DNA from: Halococcus salifodinae DSM 8989
Lineage (GTDB): Archaea > Halobacteriota > Halobacteria > Halobacteriales > Halococcaceae
Assembly (NCBI RefSeq): GCF_000336935.1
Contig: NZ_AOME01000015.1
Coordinates: 23,817 to 87,816 of the forward strand
Length of the DNA: 64,000 nt
Direction of reading: 5' to 3'
This document shows, in pieces, positions 14,418 to 23,867 of the stretch. The notes under the pieces are model-generated. The model saw only the letters and a program-made list of their open reading frames with translations, made no database searches and had not been told where the DNA came from. Position numbers and translations under genes: made by a program. Positions within the stretch are counted from its first letter, which is position 1. Each line of letters starts with the position of its first letter.

Positions 14418-16868
14418 TCACGGCTCGTAGTCGCTGCCGACGACCTCGCGGATCCGCTCGGCGGTGACCTCACCGATCCCGGACACCTCGCGGAGATCGT
14501 CCTCGTTCGCGATCATCACGCCCTCGACCGTCCCGAACGCGTCGAGCAGCGCGCGCGCGGTGACCGGCCCGATGTCCGCGATCGCACTCACGACGTACTC
14601 CTGCTGTTCGGCCAGCGTCTTCGCACCTTTCTCGCCGTGGACGCTGACCTCGCGGTCGGCCACTTCCTGTTCCCGCCCGGCGATCACGGCGAGGAGGTCG
14701 GCGGTGTCGGCCTCGTCGGTCGTTCGGAGCACGCTCGCGCCGAAGTCAACAGCGAGGGAGGCGAGCGCGCCGCGGATCGCGTTCGGATGGACGTTGCGTT
14801 CGCCGTAGAGGTCCTCACCCTCGATCACGACCACGGGCCTGGCGTAGTGACGCGACGCGTCGCCGACCTGCTCGAACAGTGACCTGTCCCCACCGGTCAA
14901 CGTGTCGAGGAAGTCCGCGACCGACTTGCGCTCGACGACCACCCGGTCCGAGAGCACGTAGTCGCCGACCGCGAGCGTCTCCAATCTGGTTTCGGCCCCC
15001 TCGCGTGTCGAGAGGTCGCGCGCGATCGACGAGTCGAGTTCGCGCTGGTCGATCACGATCTCCGTGCTCTCCTCGGCGTCAGCGGCAGCTGTCGCCACGA
15101 CGCCCGCTTCGTCTTCCTCGTCCGCGTCGTCCGGAGTGGCCGACTCGGCAGTCCCGTCCTCGGCGGCGACCTCCTCTGGCGTCGCGAACGACGCAAGGCC
15201 CGACTGCCCGCCGTCACCCGCGGCCGCGTTCGCGGCTGCGTCATCGTCCGTCGTGGCGGATTCGCCAGTCACCGTCGCGTCGCTGCTCTCGAACGAACCG
15301 AGAGCCGACTGGGCGAGGTCGGACTCGATGGCTCCGGCGGTGCTTTTCAGCGTTTCGAGCTCATCCTCCATTCGAGACTCCTCGTGGCGGGACTTCCAGA
15401 AGTACGCCTCGTCGCGGGTGTCCTCGGCGAGCAACACCATCACCCGCCCCTCCGTCTGGCGACCGGTCCGGCCCTTGCGCTGGATCGATCGGATCGCGGT
15501 TGGGACTGGCTCGTAGAAGAGCACGAGGTCGACCTCGGGGACGTCGAGGCCCTCCTCGGCCACCGAGGTCGAGACGAGGACTTCGAACTCGCCCGCCCGA
15601 AACTCGTCCAGAGTTTCCTGTTGCTCCTTCTGCGTCATCCCGTCGGATCCCTCCTTGTCGCCCTGGCCCACGAACTTCCGGGTGCTGAAGTGCTCGCCGA
15701 GGAAGTCGGTCAGGGTCTCGGCGGTGTCGCGGGACTCGGTGAACACGATGACGCGCTCACCGTCCTCGATCCCGAGGGTTTGGGCGAGCAGGATACGTGC
15801 CCGGCGGAACTTCGGGTGGAGGTCGTCGAAGCGCTCTGCCTGATCCATCGCGTCCCTCACCTTGGCCTCGGAGGCGAACCGCTGGGCGGCCTTCGACGCC
15901 CCCGAGGAGCGGGCGGCGTTGCGCTGGCGCTCGAAATATCGGCGAAGCGACTCCACGCTCTGAGTCTCGGCGAGCGTGACCGCTCGGCGGAGCTTCATCA
16001 CCTCGGCGTGGATCGACATTCCCTCGTAGCCCTCGGACTGGTCGTTGTCGATCAGCTGCTGGAGCTCGCTCCGAATTCGGTTGAGGTCGCGCTGGGAGAT
16101 GTCTGCGCTGGTCGAACGCGTCACGCCGAGTTCCTTCAGCCCTTCGAGCCGGTCCTCGATCACCGCCACGAGGGCGTCGCGGATCGCGAGGATCTCGTCG
16201 GGCAGAGTCACGCGCTCCCACTCGACGTCGGTGCGGTGGGTGTACTCCGCGACGTCGGCGTCGTCTTCGGTCATCACCGTCACGGTCGCGAGCCCGAGGT
16301 TTTCACAGACCGACCGGATCGCCTCCTCGTCGCCGCCCGGCGAGGCACTCATCCCGGTCACCAAGGGAGCCTCGCTGTCGGCGTGATAGCGCTCGGCGAT
16401 GTAGTTGTAAGCGTACTCGCCCGACGCGCGGTGACACTCGTCGAAGGTGAGATGGGTCGTAGAATCGAGATCGATCCGGCCGCCGATGAGATCGTTCTCG
16501 ATCACCTGGGGGGTGGCGATCACCACGCGTGCGCGCTCGAAGAGTTCTTCTCGGTCGTCGGGGCGGACCTCGCCGGTGAACACGACGATCTCCTCGTCGG
16601 GGATCGTGAGGGCCTCGCGGTAGAACTCGGCGTGCTGGGTCACGAGGGGCTTGGTCGGCGCGAGTAAGAGTGCCGTTCCACCCACCTCGTGGAGTCGATT
16701 CGCCGTCACGAGCAGGCTCACGGTGGTCTTCCCGAGTCCAGTGGGAAGACAGACAAGCGTGTGCCCGCGCGCGGCCTCGCGCGCGAGTTCGACCTGATAC
16801 TGCCGGCGTTCGAGGACATCCGAAGCCACGAGCGGGCGCTCGACGGACTCCTCGCCGGTCGTCGCCAT
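14418..16868 (-). CDS. hef: Hef: fork-structure helicase fused to XPF-type nuclease
   Basis: An 816-residue protein that should process stalled replication forks and branched DNA. N-terminal superfamily-2 helicase: Walker A LPTGLGKTT at 41-49, DECH box (TFDECHRASG), and helicase-C motifs including STSVAEEGLDVPEVDLV and QRKGRTGR. The C-terminal nuclease has the XPF signature ERKSVADFLD at about 646-655, and two helix-hairpin-helix motifs follow (ADIGPVTARALL, VSGIGEVTAERI). A low-complexity Ala/Asp/Glu linker of about 100 residues joins the halves. The ATG at 16868 gives a normal Hef N-terminus. Confidence 0.95.
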   Translation of the reverse strand: MATTGEESVERPLVASDVLERRQYQVELAREAARGHTLVCLPTGLGKTTVSLLVTANRLHEVGGTALLLAPTKPLVTQHAEFYREALTIPDEEIVVFTGEVRPDDREELFERARVVIATPQVIENDLIGGRIDLDSTTHLTFDECHRASGEYAYNYIAERYHADSEAPLVTGMSASPGGDEEAIRSVCENLGLATVTVMTEDDADVAEYTHRTDVEWERVTLPDEILAIRDALVAVIEDRLEGLKELGVTRSTSADISQRDLNRIRSELQQLIDNDQSEGYEGMSIHAEVMKLRRAVTLAETQSVESLRRYFERQRNAARSSGASKAAQRFASEAKVRDAMDQAERFDDLHPKFRRARILLAQTLGIEDGERVIVFTESRDTAETLTDFLGEHFSTRKFVGQGDKEGSDGMTQKEQQETLDEFRAGEFEVLVSTSVAEEGLDVPEVDLVLFYEPVPTAIRSIQRKGRTGRQTEGRVMVLLAEDTRDEAYFWKSRHEESRMEDELETLKSTAGAIESDLAQSALGSFESSDATVTGESATTDDDAAANAAAGDGGQSGLASFATPEEVAAEDGTAESATPDDADEEDEAGVVATAAADAEESTEIVIDQRELDSSIARDLSTREGAETRLETLAVGDYVLSDRVVVERKSVADFLDTLTGGDRSLFEQVGDASRHYARPVVVIEGEDLYGERNVHPNAIRGALASLAVDFGASVLRTTDEADTADLLAVIAGREQEVADREVSVHGEKGAKTLAEQQEYVVSAIADIGPVTARALLDAFGTVEGVMIANEDDLREVSGIGEVTAERIREVVGSDYEP

Positions 16869-17085
16869 TGGAGCGCGGTTGTGCACCACTGGGGTTAAGC
16901 GTTCGCGTACCGGGCTGGAACTGATCGACACACTCCGGCGGTGTCGGCTGCTGGCGATAGTCATAAGACGAACAGAAATACTAAAGTACATTTATTTGAA
17001 TGTCCAAAAACTATATTGCGAGTGTTAGCTCGTAATATATAATATCGATACTGATATTTACTAGAGCGAATGAAATCTGTGTACG

Positions 17086-17514
17086 ATGGATACCCCCATC
17101 AACCGAACCACCGGCAGAAACGCTCTCGTCATCGCCCTCATCGTCGGTCTCGTGATCGGCGGCACGGGCGTCGCCGCAGCACTGACCTTCACCAACCTGA
17201 ACACGGAGAAGATATCGCTCTTCGGCGCAGACACGGCGTCATCGGATCTCAACATCAAGAGCCAGGATACCTCCGTCTACAGTGAAGACCGGATGGTCGT
17301 TCGGCTGACCGCGGAGAACACCGACGCCGACAACCCTCACGAGGCGGATGTCACCGTTCAGATCCTCGACTCGTCCGATAACGTCGTCGCCAAGATGACG
17401 AAGCCAGCATCGGTCGCGGCGGGGTCACAACAAGCACTCACCTTCGACTTCAACGAACCCGGCGTCGCTCAGGACTACCAACGCACCTACATCGTCGTCG
17501 ACCAGACGAGCTAA
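17086..17514 (+). CDS. Membrane-anchored surface protein, unassigned
   Basis: A 142-residue protein. MDTPINRTTGRN is followed by a strong hydrophobic segment (ALVIALIVGLVIGGTGVAAAL) and about 105 residues that look like one beta-sandwich: alternating hydrophobic strands (MVVRLTAENTD, EADVTVQILDSSDNVVAK, QQALTFDFNEPG, TYIVVDQTS), as in CARDB or other Ig-like folds. It is probably anchored by the N-terminal helix with the beta domain outside. No lipobox or Tat motif. AT-rich DNA upstream includes GATATTTAC about 25-33 nt before the ATG. Codon use is less GC-rich than that of neighbouring genes. Function unknown. Confidence 0.65.
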   Translation: MDTPINRTTGRNALVIALIVGLVIGGTGVAAALTFTNLNTEKISLFGADTASSDLNIKSQDTSVYSEDRMVVRLTAENTDADNPHEADVTVQILDSSDNVVAKMTKPASVAAGSQQALTFDFNEPGVAQDYQRTYIVVDQTS

Positions 17515-17543
17515 CGACGCGGGCGGATTATCGACCGCCACGA

Positions 17544-17548
17544 TTTTT
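17544..17548 (+). terminator. Possible oligo-T terminator
   Basis: A TTTTT run 30 bases after the stop of the 17086 gene, followed by a second T/A-rich patch (CCCTTTTAGG). It fits the short U-tracts used by archaeal RNA polymerase. There is no strong hairpin. Confidence 0.35.
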
Positions 17549-17691
17549 CGACGCAGCAGAGCCCTTTTAGGAGAGCTATCCAGCGTGAGCAATGGATCGG
17601 ACGAGAACACTCCCCTAGCGTGGTCCGTGCCTGATACTGAAACATCACTCGTGAGAGGCTGTATCGACGACTTATGAGTAGGGATGGTCGA

Positions 17692-18276
17692 TCAGAGGAA
17701 CAGCTGTGGCCCTTCGATACCCACGACGAGGCCGGCCTCGATCGCCGCCGCCGCGGCGATCGGGATCGTGAGGTTGTCGTCGATCACGTACCCCCGGACG
17801 ACGGGCTTCACGCCGTCGGCGATCGTCGCGGCGATCCCCCCCAAAACGGCGGGCACGGCCGGAACGAACGGGATCGCGATGGCGAAACAGATCAGAAAAG
17901 TGATCGCGAGCACCGACGCTTCCTTCGCGGTCCGGAGCTCGCCAGATCCGAGCAGGCCGCTGATCGGGTCCGCGATCGTCAGCATCAGGATGGCGGGGAG
18001 CGCGACCCGTGGTTCGAACGCGAACGCGACCGCGGTCGCGCCGATCATGTAGAGCGCGTAGCCCGCGATGTTGTCCTGTTCGTACTCACGCGTGAGCGCG
18101 TCGTACAGTCGCCAGTCGAGGCCGACGAGTAGTCTTATGGCTTCGAGACAGAGCGCGACGACAGCCCCGGCGAGAATCAGCCACCGGAACTGCCGATACG
18201 TCACGAAATCAGCGAGATACGCCACCGGGAGAAGGGTGCCGCTGACGTGGACCGCGCGCCGTCCGACCTCGCTCAT
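17692..18276 (-). CDS. Dolichol kinase-like CTP-dependent membrane enzyme
   Basis: A 194-residue protein with about six membrane helices, similar to the dolichol kinase / phosphatidate cytidylyltransferase group. The first segment MSEVGRRAVHVSGTLLPV, the DPISGLLGSGELR turn and the final DGVKPVVRGYVIDDNLTIPI are the expected family features (the DNLTIP motif is typical). It may phosphorylate a polyprenol used in N-glycosylation or S-layer lipid modification. The start overlaps the glyS stop codon by one base, so it is the last gene of the CBS-glyS-kinase operon. Confidence 0.75.
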   Translation of the reverse strand: MSEVGRRAVHVSGTLLPVAYLADFVTYRQFRWLILAGAVVALCLEAIRLLVGLDWRLYDALTREYEQDNIAGYALYMIGATAVAFAFEPRVALPAILMLTIADPISGLLGSGELRTAKEASVLAITFLICFAIAIPFVPAVPAVLGGIAATIADGVKPVVRGYVIDDNLTIPIAAAAAIEAGLVVGIEGPQLFL

Positions 18277-20102
18277 CAGCTCTCGAAAGAATCGCCCGCC
18301 CGGAGCGCCGCGAGCCGGGACGGCAGCTCCTCGATCGCGACCCGCTGCTGGCCTGTGGAGTCGCGTTCGCGTACCGTCACCGTCTCCTCTTCTAGCGACT
18401 CGTAATCGATCGTGACGCAGTAGGGCGTCCCGACCTCGTCCTGACGGCGGTATCGCCGGCCGATGTTGCCCGAGTCGTCGTAGGTCACCGCGAGCCCCGC
18501 TTCACGCAGGTCGGCCGCAATCGCCCGCGCGCGCTCGCCCAAACCATCCTTGTCCATCAGTGGGAACACGCCGACGAACGTGGGTGCGAGCTCGTCGGGC
18601 AGGGCGAGGTAGCTCCGCGATTCTCCTTCGACCTCGTCCTCGCGGTAGGCGTGATCGAGCACGGTGTAGAGTACGCGCCCGATGCCAAAGGCCGGCTCGA
18701 TGACGTGGGGAGTGACGTGCTCGCCGGTTTCCGTCTCCTCACGAACTGCAAATCCGGTCGCCTCGGTCGGCACGGAGTGGGTCTCACCGTCGACTTCGAC
18801 CGTGACCTCGCTCCCCTCGAACGCCGAGGGATCGCGTGCGGCGAGCGACGCGAGTTCGTCGGCGACATCGCCAGCCAATCCCCCGAACTCCGGCCCGAGC
18901 ACGCTCATGTCGGGGTCGACCGTCGGGCGTTCGGTGGTCCGGGGTTCGTCGTAGGCCTCGAACACCGAGTAGTCCTCGTCGGAGTGGGCGTCGTGTTTCG
19001 AGAGGTCGTACGCGCCCCGATCGGCGAACCCGGTGATCTCGATCCAGTTGCCGTCGATCTCCGCCTCGGCGTCCCAGCAGTCCGAAGCGTAGTGGGAGAG
19101 TTCGCCAGGCAGGTGCTGGCGGTAGCGGAATCGATCCATGTCGATGCCCATCCGGTCGTACCACTTCCTGGCGATTCCGAGATAGTACGCCACCCACTCG
19201 CTCGTGATCGTTCCGTCGGCGAGCGCCTCGCCGATCGTCGTCCACTCGACGCCGCCGTTGCCGTCGTCGGCGTCGCCGTCGTCCTCGCCTTCTTGAGCGG
19301 CCGCCGAGTACAGCGGGACCGAGATGTCCTCGACCCGCTCGATCGGGGGGTCGTCGGATTCGGGGTCGACGAAATGTTCGAGCTCGGCCATCGTGAACTC
19401 CCGGACCCGGATCAGCGACCGCCGGGGGCTGATCTCGTTGCGGTAGCCCCGACCGATCTGGGCGACGCCGAAGGGGAGCTGGTTGCGGGCGTACTCCGCG
19501 AGCCGGGGGAACTCCACGAACATCCCCTGGGCGGTCTCGGGACGGAGGTAGCCACGCGACGACGAGCCGGGACCGATCGAGGTCTCGAACATCAGGTTGA
19601 ACGGTTCGACCGACTCGCCCGCCAGAACCGTGCCGCACGACGGACACGCGATGTCGTGCTCGGCGATGATTTCGGCGACGCGCTCGGTTCCCAGACTCTC
19701 TGCCTCCTCGATGTCAGTGTTGTCCTCGACGAGATGGTCGGCACGGTGAGTCGCCCCGCACTCGGGACATTCCACGATCATGTCGTCGAACGTGTCGAGG
19801 TGGCCGGAGGCCTCGAACACCGCTTCGGGCGTCACAGTGGGAGAGTCGATCTCCATGTGGCCCTCACGGGTCACGAACCGATCGCGCCACGCGGCTTCGA
19901 GGTTGCGCTTCAGCGCCGCACCCTCGGGACCGTAGGTGTAGAAGCCGCTGGTGCCGCCGTACGCCTCGTTCGCCGGGAAGAAAAACCCGCGACGCTTCGC
20001 GAGCTCGACCACCGTCCCGGCGTCGGCGGCCCCGGAGGCCGTCCGCTCGTCCGCTGCCCCGCTGGAATCGCGGGTCGTGTCGGTGGCGTCAGGATCGGTC
20101 AT
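18276..20102 (-). CDS. glyS: Glycyl-tRNA synthetase (class II, alpha2 type)
   Basis: A 608-residue synthetase that charges tRNA-Gly. Class II features are present: the N-terminal RRGFFFPANEAYGG, motif 1 region, motif 2 (GRGYRNEISPRRSLIRVREFTMAELEHFV) and the C-terminal anticodon-binding domain with FPLMDKDGLGERARAIAADL. A zinc-binding insertion carries CPECGATH and CPSCGTV. A halophilic acidic insertion (EGEDDGDADDGNGG) interrupts the catalytic domain near residue 270. The start overlaps the end of the CBS gene by 14 bases. Essential housekeeping gene. Confidence 0.96.
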   Translation of the reverse strand: MTDPDATDTTRDSSGAADERTASGAADAGTVVELAKRRGFFFPANEAYGGTSGFYTYGPEGAALKRNLEAAWRDRFVTREGHMEIDSPTVTPEAVFEASGHLDTFDDMIVECPECGATHRADHLVEDNTDIEEAESLGTERVAEIIAEHDIACPSCGTVLAGESVEPFNLMFETSIGPGSSSRGYLRPETAQGMFVEFPRLAEYARNQLPFGVAQIGRGYRNEISPRRSLIRVREFTMAELEHFVDPESDDPPIERVEDISVPLYSAAAQEGEDDGDADDGNGGVEWTTIGEALADGTITSEWVAYYLGIARKWYDRMGIDMDRFRYRQHLPGELSHYASDCWDAEAEIDGNWIEITGFADRGAYDLSKHDAHSDEDYSVFEAYDEPRTTERPTVDPDMSVLGPEFGGLAGDVADELASLAARDPSAFEGSEVTVEVDGETHSVPTEATGFAVREETETGEHVTPHVIEPAFGIGRVLYTVLDHAYREDEVEGESRSYLALPDELAPTFVGVFPLMDKDGLGERARAIAADLREAGLAVTYDDSGNIGRRYRRQDEVGTPYCVTIDYESLEEETVTVRERDSTGQQRVAIEELPSRLAALRAGDSFES

Positions 20103-20946
20103 ACAGGTTCTCCAGCAGGTTCGCGTCCCGGACCACGCCGACGAGTTCGCCGCCGCTCACCAGCGGGATCTGCTCGATGTCGTGGGTGAGCATCGCCTGG
20201 GCGACCTCGCGTGCGGGCTGGGTCTTCCCGACGGTGACGACGTCGCCCGTCATGAACTCCCGGACGGGTTCGGCGGGGATCTCGACGTTCCGGGTCGGGA
20301 GATAGCGGTTGCCGACCGCCTTGATCCCCTCCCACATCCACTCGTCGTCCTGGTTCGCGATCGATTCGCCGGTTTCGGCCTCGCCCTCGACGATGCGTGC
20401 GACGTCGAGGATGTCGACCTCGGTGAGGACGCCACACATCTCGGTGTCGTCGCCGAGCACCACCGCGTAGGGAACGTCGGCGTAGGAGATCTCGCGTTCG
20501 GCCACCGTGAGCGGCGTGTCGACGTAGACCGCGTTCACGGTTCGAGAGGCGAGCTCGCCGACCTCGGTGTCGCCCGCGACTTCGTCCTCGGCGATCGCGC
20601 GGATCACGTCGGTGATGGTGACGATCCCTTCAAGCCGGCCGTCGACGACGGGCACCCGGCGCGCGCCCTCGGTGACCATGAGGCGAGCGGCGTCCTCGAT
20701 CGACGTGTCAGCAGTCGTGGTGGGGCCGTTCTCGGCGAGAAGCGCGAGCTGGTCCTCGTCGGGACGTTCGATCAGCGTCTGGCGCGAGACGAGCCCCCGA
20801 AACGTCTCCTCACCGTCCTCGTCTTTCACGACGGGGACCGAGGAGAACTCGCGTTCCTGGAGGTATTCGAGCGCGTCGTCGCGCGTGCCCGGCAACGAAA
20901 CGGTGACGAGTGCGTCGCGGGGCGTCATCACATCGGCGACGTTCAT
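20089..20946 (-). CDS. Protein with four CBS domains
   Basis: A 285-residue protein made of two CBS pairs with no effector domain. The first pair starts MNVADVMTPRDALVTVSLPGTRDD; later repeats include RRVPVVDGRLEGIVTITDVIRAI, YAVVLGDDTEMCGVLTEVDIL and EQIPLVSGGELVGVVRDANLL. Such stand-alone modules usually bind adenine nucleotides or SAM and pair with another protein. It leads the CBS-glyS-kinase operon; a TATA-like CTTAGTAG lies about 25 nt before the ATG. Any link to tRNA charging or to polyprenol phosphorylation is only inferred from the operon. Confidence 0.85.
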   Translation of the reverse strand: MNVADVMTPRDALVTVSLPGTRDDALEYLQEREFSSVPVVKDEDGEETFRGLVSRQTLIERPDEDQLALLAENGPTTTADTSIEDAARLMVTEGARRVPVVDGRLEGIVTITDVIRAIAEDEVAGDTEVGELASRTVNAVYVDTPLTVAEREISYADVPYAVVLGDDTEMCGVLTEVDILDVARIVEGEAETGESIANQDDEWMWEGIKAVGNRYLPTRNVEIPAEPVREFMTGDVVTVGKTQPAREVAQAMLTHDIEQIPLVSGGELVGVVRDANLLENLYDRS

Positions 20947-20994
20947 GATGAACCCACTGGGCCGCCCGCCTACTAAGTCGTTACACTTTCGTGT

Positions 20995-21528
20995 TCAGTC
21001 GTCCCGTGGAACGGCGTCGGCTCCCGGGAAGAACTTCTCGGGATCGTCGTGACGGAACGATCCCAACTGCGTGCCGTCGAGCGTCTGGACGTGGGTGTAC
21101 ATCTCGTCGGCCTCGCTCGCCGCTTGTGCGAGCTCCGCCGAGAGGTGGCGCTCGAACGTCCCGGCGAGCAGGATGGCGGTTTCGCTGGCCGGATCGAGGA
21201 GGACGGTCACGACGAACACTCGACCGGCAGCCTCGTTCCGGAACACGTCGTATCGCGGGAACTCGCCAGCGGCGTGCGCCTCGGTGAACGCCTCGGCCCG
21301 GTTGTCCGGGATCACGTGGGCCAGACCGAACCGGTCCTCGTCACCGGCGTCGGGCGGTTCGGGCGCGGTGTCACCGGCCGAAATCGTGAGCGTGTTCCAT
21401 CCCTCCTCGTCGTACTCGGCGGCGAGCGCGTCCATGTCCTCGCGCGTCGCCGCCCACGCGTCCTTGAGCGCAGCGGTGTCGGCGTCGAACGCCTCGGTCC
21501 GGTCGGTGTCGGGATCGATCTCGGGCAT
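20995..21528 (-). CDS. Uncharacterised haloarchaeal protein (DUF7529-like)
   Basis: A 177-residue acidic soluble protein. It opens MPEIDPDTDRTEAFDADTAALKDAW and has a central ISAGDTAPEPPDAGDEDRFGLAHVIPDN, then strands FPRYDVFRNEAAGRVFVVTVLLDPASETAILLAG and a C-terminal TLDGTQLGSFRHDDPEKFF. I associate it with a haloarchaeal DUF (7529), which I cannot confirm. The ATG at 21528 was chosen because the upstream codons look non-coding. Alone on its strand, 48 bases upstream of the CBS gene. Function unknown. Confidence 0.65.
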   Translation of the reverse strand: MPEIDPDTDRTEAFDADTAALKDAWAATREDMDALAAEYDEEGWNTLTISAGDTAPEPPDAGDEDRFGLAHVIPDNRAEAFTEAHAAGEFPRYDVFRNEAAGRVFVVTVLLDPASETAILLAGTFERHLSAELAQAASEADEMYTHVQTLDGTQLGSFRHDDPEKFFPGADAVPRDD

Positions 21529-21729
21529 AGTGGTGGCTGAGGCAGCCACGTGGTAAAACCCATTGCTCGGCTGGAACAAGCATACGGTGTCGAGTCACAC
21601 TCACGGTGAGTGCAGACATTCCTCATGGCGATTCCGGTGTTTGACCCGCGACTGTGGACCGAATTTGCCATATTAATCCATCGGTAACGACAAAGCTTAT
21701 CACGTCGCACCCGAACCTCACGTTGGACT

Positions 21730-23634
21730 ATGGACGAATCCGATCTGTCACGCCGTCGTTTCCTCCAAGCAACCGGTGGCGCGGCCGCCGCAGCGGCCCT
21801 CGCAGGCTGTTCGGGCGGCGGTGGTGGCGACAACGGAAGTGACGGTAACGGCAGTGGTGGCGGTGGCAGCGGAAACGAGAGCACACCCGCTGGGACCGAA
21901 GGGGACGCATCGGGCGGCAACGCAAGCGGGGGCAGCGGCAACCAGTCGGGCCAGCAGACCACCGAGGAGGGTCCAGGGAAGACCGACAGAACGTACGAGC
22001 TCACCGCTGGGACGATGACCACCTTCGACCCGGTCGCGGCGACCGACACGGAATCCGGGCGGGTAATTCAGAACGTCTTCGACGCGCTGACGAACTACCC
22101 GTCGGGGAAGATCAACGTCGAGAACCTCCTCGTGTCGGAGTACGAGACCTCGAACAGCGAGACAACGTACACGTTCACGTTGAAGGAAGGCGCGACGTTC
22201 AGCAACGGTGACACGGTGACGGCCTCGGACATCGTCTACTCGTTCGAGCGCCTCGCCGGTTCGGAGCACACCCGACGGTCGGGCTTCATCCTCGGCGATC
22301 TCGCGGTGACCCACGAAACCGACGGCGAGGGGAACTACCAGCCAGGGTCGCTCGGCGTGAGCGCCGAGGACGAACGGACGGTCACCATGGAGCTGTCCGA
22401 AGCGAACCCCGCGGCGCTGGAGATCATGGCGTACTCCGCCTTCTCGGCGATGCCCGAGAACATCGTGGGCGACGTGCCGGACTACGACGGCACAATGGCT
22501 TACCAGGAGTTTTCGTCGTCGAACCCCATCGGTGCAGGGCCGTACACCCTCGAAAGCTACAACAGCGGCACCGAAGCCTCGGTTACCGCCCGTGACGACT
22601 ACCACGGCGAAGGCCCGATGACCGCGGGTTCGCACTGGCAGATCATCTCCAAGAGCAACGCGCTGTACGCCTACAGCGTCACGAACCGCAACGCGGACCA
22701 TCCCGTGGTGCCGACCGCGCAGTACAACGCGAGCAACGAAACGAAAGAAGGCGAGAACGAGGCGGGCTACGCCACCGGAACGTACCAGCTCGAAAACGGT
22801 CTCTCCGCGGACTTCTACCGGACCGAGGAGCTGGGATGCTTCTACATCGGGTTCAACTGCAGCGCCGTTCCCCAGTACGTCCGCCAGGCGATCGCGTACA
22901 CGAACAACAATCAGGAGATCGTCGAGAACATCTTCAAGCGGCCCCAGAAAGCGGCGTCCCACTTCGTGCCGCCGAAGATCTACCCCGGCGGTCGGTCGGC
23001 GTACGAGCAGCACGCTCAGGACTACCCGTACGCACCTGGAGAGACCGCGATCGACCAGGCTCGTCAGCTCATGGAAGAGAACGGTCACGGGCCGGACAAC
23101 CCGTACGAGTTCACGATGACGGCCTACGTGTCTTCGACCTGGGCCACCATCCTGAACCTGCTCCGTGACAAGCTCCGGAGCGCGCACATCCGGATGAGCA
23201 TCAAACAGACCCCGTTCTCGACGCTGGTCGAGCAGTCCCGCTCCGGGAACACCGAGGGATACACCCTCGGCTGGATCGCGGACTGGCCGGCCGCAGGGAA
23301 CTTCCTGAAGCTCCTCTACCCGCCATCGACCGACACGTCGGCCGACGACAACCTGAGCGGGTTCAACTGGACGGACAGCGATCCCGCCAATCAGGCGGCG
23401 AGTGCGTGGGAGAAGATCCAGAACAATCCGGAGCCCGAAGCGGGCCAGCAGGCACGCAACGAGGGTGCCGTCTCGATGCTCGAAGCCACGTGGGAGGGCG
23501 TCCCGATGCTGCCGATCTATCACTCGGTTACCCAGCACATGGAGTACCCGTGGGTCTACAAGGATCGCATCGGCGCGATGGGCGGCTCGCGCGCGAAGCA
23601 CAACACCGTGCAGATCGGCGAGCGTCAGAGCTGA
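21730..23634 (+). CDS. ABC transporter substrate-binding lipoprotein (family 5)
   Basis: A 634-residue solute-binding protein of the oligopeptide/dipeptide (SBP_bac_5) family. The Tat lipoprotein leader is clear: SRRRFLQATGG, then an Ala run and the lipobox LAGC; a Gly/Ser/Asn-rich linker of about 55 residues follows. The domain begins TYELTAGTMTTFDPVAATD and has the family segment YTFTLKEGATFSNGDTVTASDIVYSFERL. It should sit on the outer face of the membrane and deliver peptides or similar solutes to the permeases at 23868 and 24917. TATA-like CTTATC lies about 30 nt before the ATG. Confidence 0.93.
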   Translation: MDESDLSRRRFLQATGGAAAAAALAGCSGGGGGDNGSDGNGSGGGGSGNESTPAGTEGDASGGNASGGSGNQSGQQTTEEGPGKTDRTYELTAGTMTTFDPVAATDTESGRVIQNVFDALTNYPSGKINVENLLVSEYETSNSETTYTFTLKEGATFSNGDTVTASDIVYSFERLAGSEHTRRSGFILGDLAVTHETDGEGNYQPGSLGVSAEDERTVTMELSEANPAALEIMAYSAFSAMPENIVGDVPDYDGTMAYQEFSSSNPIGAGPYTLESYNSGTEASVTARDDYHGEGPMTAGSHWQIISKSNALYAYSVTNRNADHPVVPTAQYNASNETKEGENEAGYATGTYQLENGLSADFYRTEELGCFYIGFNCSAVPQYVRQAIAYTNNNQEIVENIFKRPQKAASHFVPPKIYPGGRSAYEQHAQDYPYAPGETAIDQARQLMEENGHGPDNPYEFTMTAYVSSTWATILNLLRDKLRSAHIRMSIKQTPFSTLVEQSRSGNTEGYTLGWIADWPAAGNFLKLLYPPSTDTSADDNLSGFNWTDSDPANQAASAWEKIQNNPEPEAGQQARNEGAVSMLEATWEGVPMLPIYHSVTQHMEYPWVYKDRIGAMGGSRAKHNTVQIGERQS

Positions 23635-23867
23635 ACACGACGGGACGGCCGTCGATATCGGCGTCTCCCGTTGATTCGCCGGTGAACCGACGCTTCGGCC
23701 GAGATAGCCGAAACGACCTTACCGAAACAGTCCCAACGAGTGGCAATCAGACACATGATGCGAGCAGGTCACCCCACGACACACGTCGCCAGCGAGTGGC
23801 CGGATCGGCGGTAGTAGTTACATGACCAGACGACACACCCGACGAGACATGATTCGACGAAAGAACG
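23635..23867 (+). other. Gap inside the ABC operon with a small hairpin
   Basis: These 233 bases between the binding-protein gene and the first permease hold no credible gene. A short hairpin (TTCGGC at 23694-23699, GCCGAA at 23707-23712) lies about 60 bases after the stop codon. A hairpin here could lower permease expression relative to the binding protein by partial termination or RNA stability, a common arrangement, but this is inference. No clear TATA box is seen just before 23868. Confidence 0.35.

Noticed and set aside
14418-16667. Long plus-strand frames antisense to hef
   Set aside because: They mirror the codon structure of hef, and the minus strand has complete helicase and nuclease motifs.
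21748-23601. 617-residue minus-strand frame antisense to the ABC binding-protein gene
   Set aside because: A GC-skew shadow; the plus strand has the Tat leader, lipobox and family 5 motifs.
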